A DNA stretch of 9,717 nt from Candidatus Sphingobacterium stercoripullorum (GTDB lineage: Bacteria; Bacteroidota; Bacteroidia; Sphingobacteriales; Sphingobacteriaceae): contig DXEZ01000069.1 in the NCBI GenBank assembly GCA_019114715.1, forward strand, positions 1 to 9,717. Reading direction: 5' to 3'. The notes under the pieces were generated by a model. The model was not told the origin of the DNA, did no database searches, and was given only the letters and a program-made list of their open reading frames with translations. The translations under genes were made by a program, and so were the position numbers. Positions 6,087 through 9,717 of the stretch are shown here, piece after piece (the stretch's first letter is position 1; each line of letters begins with the position of its first letter).

Positions 6087-8193
6087 GCTCGTTTTTAATA
6101 TCAGTACCTAGCCTCTGCAGATAAGCGATCAAAGCCACAATTTCTTTTTGAGGTTGAATTTCAACTCCAGAAGCTTTTAAATCGGCTGTTACTGCATTTG
6201 CTTGTGCCATTAAATCTTGTTCTGCATTCTCCACATTTTCCTGTGAATACGGTACTCCCAGTTGCTGCATCACGCGCAGCTTCTTAACCGTATTGGAAAT
6301 ATTCAAATCTTGATCAAACAACCATGGATATGCCGGCATAATACTTCCAGGTGAGGTAATTGTTGGATCCATCATATGGTCAAAATGCCATTTATTTGGG
6401 TATTTACCTCCTAAGCGGTGTAAGTCTGGACCGGTTCTCTTTGAACCCCATAGGAATGGAAAATCATAAACAAACTCCCCTGCCTTACTATACTCACCAT
6501 ACCGAACGGTTTCAGATCTAAACGGCCTTACAGTTTGAGTATGACAGTTCACACATCCTTCTCTTATATAGATATCACGTCCTTGTATTTCTAATGCCGT
6601 ATAAGGCTGTACCGAGCTAATAGTCGGAACGTTAGACGCTATAGTAAATGTTGGAACCATCTCCACAATTCCACCAATAAGAATTACTATTAAGGAAACG
6701 ATTAAAAATGTAATCGGTTTTCTTTCTAGCCTTCTATGCGCAGTAGGCTCACGGTGTTTTAAAGGTTGTAATGCCGGTGCTTGTGCAGGTTCATTGGCAA
6801 CCAGTTTTCCTTGACGTATTGTTTTCACAATGTTATAAGTCATCAATATGGCACCAGTGAGGTATAAGAATCCTCCAAAAGCTCTAAGCATGTGCATCGG
6901 AAGAATTTTGAGCGTCGTTGCTAAGAAGTTAGGATACTTCAATACGCCCTCGGGTGTAAATTCCTTCCACATTAACCCTTGAACAACCGCCGCCCAATAC
7001 ATAGGGATGGCATAAAACAATATCCCCAATGTTCCAATCCAAAAATGCGTTGTTGCTAGTTTTTTGGAGAACAATTCTGTCTTATAAATCCTTGGAATCG
7101 TCCAATACAATACTGCAAACGTCATAAAACCATTCCACCCCAGTGCACCAATGTGTACGTGTGCTGGAATCCAGTCCGTAAAGTGAGCAATCGCATTGAC
7201 TTGCTTTAAAGACAACATAGGGCCTTCAAAAGTAGCCATACCGTAACAGGTAAGCGCCACCACCATAAACTTCAAAGTTGGATCTGAACGCACCTTGTCC
7301 CAGGCTCCTCTTAAAGTCAATAGACCGTTAATCATACCTCCCCAGCTCGGTGCAATTAACATAATCGAGAACACCACACCTAGAGACTGTACCCAGTCTG
7401 GCAATGAGGTATATAATAAGTGGTGAGGTCCCGCCCAAATGTATAAAAAGATAAGAGACCAAAAGTGAAGAATACTCAGCTTATATGAGTAGACCGGTCT
7501 ATTAGCCATTTTTGGAAGGAAGTAATACATGAGCCCTAGAAATGGCGTCGTTAAAAAGAATGCCACTGCATTGTGCCCGTACCACCATTGCACAAGCGCA
7601 TCTTGCACACCTGAGTAAACATAGTAACTTTTGAACAGTGAAACTGGAATTTGGATCGAGTTCACTATATATAGGACTGCAATCGTCACAAAGGTGGCTA
7701 TGTAAAACCACACTGCTACATACATGTGTCTTTCTCTACGCTTGGCTATCGTTCCAAACATATTGATACCAAAGACGACCCAAATAATTACTACTGCAAT
7801 ATCAATTGGCCATTCCAGCTCCGCATATTCGTGAGACGAAGTAAACCCCAATGGGAGAGTAATAGCGGCGGCTAAAATAATTAGCTGCCATCCCCAAAAA
7901 TGGATTTTACTTAAAGTATCGTTAAACATCCGTGCTTTAAGTACCCGTTGCATAGAATAATATGCACCCATAAAAATTGCGTTCCCTACAAACGCAAAAA
8001 TAACTGCGTTTGTATGTAAGGGTCTAATCCGTCCGAATGTGGTGTATTGAAGTTCAAAGTTCATAAACGGCCAAACCAATTGAACTGCCACCAACAAACC
8101 AACCGTCATCCCAACAAGCCCCCATACTATGGTTGCAATACCAAAATCGCGTACAATTTTGTTGTCGTAATTAAAGTTCTCTACTTGTTGCAT
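6070..8193 (-). CDS. ccoNO: cbb3-type cytochrome c oxidase, fused subunits I and II (CcoN-CcoO)
   Basis: This 707-aa protein joins the catalytic oxygen-reducing subunit CcoN (about 1-465) to the membrane-anchored monoheme cytochrome CcoO (about 492-707) through a Pro/Ala-rich linker (466-490). All CcoN ligands are visible: His60 and His347 for low-spin heme b, His345 for heme b3, His207, His257 and His258 for CuB, and Tyr251 as the active-site tyrosine. The CcoO half has one anchor helix (about 494-513), the heme c motif CVNCH (547-551) and a likely Met619 ligand in SIMPAYPWL. The enzyme reduces O2 to water at the cytoplasmic membrane and pumps protons, usually with high oxygen affinity. The fusion shows no frameshift and appears natural; fused forms are known in Bacteroidota. 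The ATG at 8193 has no strong ribosome site. A 126-bp spacer with a possible regulator site precedes it. Confidence 0.97.
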   Translation of the reverse strand: MQQVENFNYDNKIVRDFGIATIVWGLVGMTVGLLVAVQLVWPFMNFELQYTTFGRIRPLHTNAVIFAFVGNAIFMGAYYSMQRVLKARMFNDTLSKIHFWGWQLIILAAAITLPLGFTSSHEYAELEWPIDIAVVIIWVVFGINMFGTIAKRRERHMYVAVWFYIATFVTIAVLYIVNSIQIPVSLFKSYYVYSGVQDALVQWWYGHNAVAFFLTTPFLGLMYYFLPKMANRPVYSYKLSILHFWSLIFLYIWAGPHHLLYTSLPDWVQSLGVVFSIMLIAPSWGGMINGLLTLRGAWDKVRSDPTLKFMVVALTCYGMATFEGPMLSLKQVNAIAHFTDWIPAHVHIGALGWNGFMTFAVLYWTIPRIYKTELFSKKLATTHFWIGTLGILFYAIPMYWAAVVQGLMWKEFTPEGVLKYPNFLATTLKILPMHMLRAFGGFLYLTGAILMTYNIVKTIRQGKLVANEPAQAPALQPLKHREPTAHRRLERKPITFLIVSLIVILIGGIVEMVPTFTIASNVPTISSVQPYTALEIQGRDIYIREGCVNCHTQTVRPFRSETVRYGEYSKAGEFVYDFPFLWGSKRTGPDLHRLGGKYPNKWHFDHMMDPTITSPGSIMPAYPWLFDQDLNISNTVKKLRVMQQLGVPYSQENVENAEQDLMAQANAVTADLKASGVEIQPQKEIVALIAYLQRLGTDIKNEPQDSE

Positions 8194-8225
8194 ACTTTAA
8201 AATAAGTTGTTGTTTAAATACAGTG

Positions 8226-8233
8226 TAAAATTA
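8226..8233 (-). promoter_or_regulatory. weak -7-like element upstream of ccoNO
   Basis: The minus strand reads TAATTTTA, one mismatch from the Bacteroidota -7 consensus TAnnTTTG. It is about 32 bp upstream of the ccoNO start and about 55 bp downstream of the centre of the CRP/FNR-like palindrome, a spacing that could suit activation from an upstream site. No clear -33 TTTG is present, and AT-rich spacers give such matches by chance. Confidence 0.2.
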
Positions 8234-8273
8234 ATTAAGTTCTATATCGTAAATTATGATGCGAGGTATTCAA

Positions 8274-8295
8274 AAATGTGATTTAAAGCACTTTT
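8274..8295. promoter_or_regulatory. CRP/FNR-family-like operator upstream of ccoNO
   Basis: The plus strand reads AAATGTGA, then TTTAAA, then GCACTTTT. This is close to the classical CRP palindrome (TGTGA-N6-TCACA with flanking A and T runs): the left half matches fully, the right half has two changes, and the six-base centre is itself palindromic. In all, 18 of 22 positions are symmetrical. Its centre lies about 91 bp before the ccoNO start codon, inside the only sizeable gap between ccoS and ccoNO. CRP/FNR regulators commonly control cbb3 genes in other bacteria, so this is a plausible control site. Which regulator binds, and whether Bacteroidota use this motif, is not shown by the sequence. 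Confidence 0.42.
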
Positions 8296-8319
8296 TAACT
8301 CTTCCACTTGACAAGAGAA

Positions 8320-8535
8320 TCATTTTTTTGTTGAGTGATTGTCATTCTCAGCAGACTCTCCTTTGGAGTTTGTTTGACTATTCTCATTTTTCGATGGAGC
8401 ATCGTCAAATAAAATCCTAACTGAGGGCGTGTAGGTATCGTCGTGTTGACCTGATTTATTCGCCCATATAAAGGCTATTAAAAACAGCATTGCTATAAAT
8501 ACGCTACAACCGATAAGAAAAAAGATAATTCCCAT
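8320..8535 (-). CDS. ccoS: cbb3 oxidase assembly protein CcoS
   Basis: This 71-aa protein has one N-terminal membrane helix (about 2-24) followed by the CcoS signature WANKSGQHDDTYTPSVRILF (24-43) ending in Asp-Asp. CcoS is required to insert the heme b and CuB cofactors into CcoN; without it the oxidase assembles in inactive form in the bacteria studied. The C-terminal 25 residues are polar, rich in Asn, Ser and Glu, and longer than the minimal family member. Its ATG is 7 bp after the ccoI stop, so ccoI and ccoS are surely co-transcribed. The 126-bp gap after it is the largest inside the cluster. Confidence 0.94.
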   Translation of the reverse strand: MGIIFFLIGCSVFIAMLFLIAFIWANKSGQHDDTYTPSVRILFDDAPSKNENSQTNSKGESAENDNHSTKK

Positions 8536-8542
8536 ATGCTAT

Positions 8543-9717
8543 TTATATTGCTAATTTATTTTTCTTGGCATAATGCCTCGCCGATAGAGTCGTAAAGCTA
8601 ATTATAGTTAAGGTGCTCAACGGCATTATAATTGCAGCTACCAACGGAGACATAGTCCCCTGAACAGCAAAGCTCAATCCGATTAAATTGTAAACTATGG
8701 AAATAGCGAAGCTTCTATGAATGATCCTTACAGTGTCTTTTGAAAAATTAAATATCCCTACTAGTTTATCAAAAGATTTTCCCTCTAGAATTGCATCACA
8801 TCCTGGAGAAAAGTTATTGATATCATCCGATACAGCAATCCCAAGGTCTGCTTGCTTTAATGCTCCAGCGTCATTCAGGCCATCCCCTAACATGCAGGGA
8901 TGCTCTTGCTGCAATTGCAGCTGCTCAATAAATTCAAGTTTTTGGTGCGGCAGCATATTGAAATTGAGTTTGGATCTTTCTGGAAAAAGAGCTCTCAAAA
9001 CAGGTTCTTCTTTATTGTTATCTCCGGAAATCAAGTGTAACTTGTAATCAGCTGACAAGCCCCCAATAACCTGCTTTAAACCTTTTCTATAAGGCTGCTT
9101 TGTACTAAACACACCTTTATAAACACCATCAATACGCACATGGACTCTACTTCCAACAAAAGCATCTGCTTCCTCTTTCACCTCTACCAAAGTAGAGCTG
9201 CCTAATACTATTTTCTGTCCCTGGCAGCTGGCGGTAATCCCCCTTCCAGGCTGCTCGTCAAACGTTTGCAGCTCAAGCATTCTCTTAGACCCAAGAAAAC
9301 GCACTATTTCCCGGCTTAAGGGATGACTAGACTGTCTAACTGCGTTCCAAATCAGCACCTCATCCTCATCGGCTAATCGACCTTTGAAGGCCATCTCAGC
9401 AGAGTTTGGGGATGATATTGTCCCTGTCTTATCGAACACTATGGTGCTTATTTTTGCCATTCTCTCTAGTGCTTCTGCACTCTTTACAAATAATTTGTTT
9501 TTATCGAGGATACTCAATGCAGCAGAAAAAGTAAAAGGGCTGGATAAAGCTAGGGCGCAAGGGCAAGCAATGATTAACATAGCGGTCAATGCATTCCACC
9601 CTCGGGCGACATCTCCTTGAAAGGTCCAATAAAATAGCGCACCAATAGACAGAAACAATAAGGCTGGCGTAAAGTATTGGCTCACTCTATTGGAGAATGT
9701 TTTAAAAGCCTCTTTAT
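8543..9717 (-). CDS. ccoI: copper-translocating P1B-type ATPase CcoI (FixI), C-terminal part
   Basis: About 390 C-terminal residues are visible; the frame stays open to the right edge, so the true start lies outside the window. The GTG at 9683-9685 is internal, because the codons before it (KEAFKTFSNR) continue the family sequence. Visible in order are the metal-binding membrane motif CPC (9557-9565), the phosphorylation motif DKTGT (9419-9433), the HP motif of the nucleotide domain (9320-9325), PHQKLEFI, GDGLND (8867-8884) and two C-terminal helices with MSPLVAAIIMPLS. These define a P1B ATPase. CPC, the gene position before ccoS and the C-terminal MSPL signature identify CcoI, which exports Cu(I) across the membrane for insertion into the CuB site. 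The N-terminal metal-binding domains and the TGE motif are off-window. Confidence 0.93.
   Translation of the reverse strand, partial: KEAFKTFSNRVSQYFTPALLFLSIGALFYWTFQGDVARGWNALTAMLIIACPCALALSSPFTFSAALSILDKNKLFVKSAEALERMAKISTIVFDKTGTISSPNSAEMAFKGRLADEDEVLIWNAVRQSSHPLSREIVRFLGSKRMLELQTFDEQPGRGITASCQGQKIVLGSSTLVEVKEEADAFVGSRVHVRIDGVYKGVFSTKQPYRKGLKQVIGGLSADYKLHLISGDNNKEEPVLRALFPERSKLNFNMLPHQKLEFIEQLQLQQEHPCMLGDGLNDAGALKQADLGIAVSDDINNFSPGCDAILEGKSFDKLVGIFNFSKDTVRIIHRSFAISIVYNLIGLSFAVQGTMSPLVAAIIMPLSTLTIISFTTLSARHYAKKNKLAI

Noticed and set aside
7502..7711. Minus-strand open frame inside ccoNO in another frame
   Set aside because: It is fully inside the conserved CcoN coding region and is a by-product of that frame.
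8307..8315. Short palindrome CTTGACAAG as an FNR-type site
   Set aside because: It lacks the TTGAT-N4-ATCAA spacing of an FNR box and is only nine bases long; the nearby 8274-8295 element is a much better candidate.
9683..9685. GTG start for a short 380-aa ATPase
   Set aside because: The frame is open upstream to the window edge with family-like sequence, and a P1B ATPase needs the N-terminal half, so this is an internal Val codon.
1..9717. CRISPR arrays, tRNA or rRNA genes, insertion sequences, defence or phage genes
   Set aside because: No regularly spaced repeats, cloverleaf-type sequences, transposase motifs or terminal inverted repeats were seen on either strand by eye.

Overview
The window looks like an ordinary chromosomal segment of a Bacteroidota bacterium, possibly Flavobacteriia-like. 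Evidence for this is the AT-rich sequence, a fused CcoN-CcoO subunit, a CcoP with a single heme c motif, a cbb3 cluster ending in a TauE/SafE-type membrane protein, and the start of a transketolase-like alpha/beta-fused 2-oxoacid dehydrogenase E1 typical of that phylum. The genus cannot be told from the sequence.

Left part (1-2100). The 5' end of an E1-type thiamine-diphosphate dehydrogenase gene leaves the window on the minus strand. A 142-bp divergent spacer separates it from two plus-strand genes: an unrecognised acidic 239-aa protein and a Nudix hydrolase, 21 bp apart and probably co-transcribed. The Nudix gene converges on a minus-strand small heat-shock protein (Hsp20), and a near-symmetrical bidirectional terminator hairpin (1590-1620) lies between them.

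Right part (2364-9717). All genes here are on the minus strand and form one cbb3-type cytochrome c oxidase locus. In transcription order they are ccoI (copper P-type ATPase, cut by the window edge), ccoS, a 126-bp spacer, ccoNO (fused catalytic subunit and membrane-anchored cytochrome c), ccoQ, ccoP, an 86-bp spacer, ccoG, ccoH and a TauE/SafE (DsbD_2-like) membrane protein. NO, Q and P make the oxidase. I and G are expected to supply and reduce copper, S and H help assembly, and the last gene has paired Cys/His motifs that suggest metal handling. This enzyme is normally a high-affinity terminal oxidase for low-oxygen respiration.

Regulatory signals. The ccoS-ccoNO spacer holds a CRP/FNR-family-like palindrome (8274-8295), so ccoNO may have its own regulated promoter. 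A perfect 9-bp stem straddles the ccoNO stop codon just before ccoQ. No RNA genes, insertion sequences, CRISPR arrays or phage genes were seen, and no clearly novel system. The most useful leads are the regulatory palindrome, the intercistronic hairpin, the terminal membrane protein and the unrecognised 239-aa protein.
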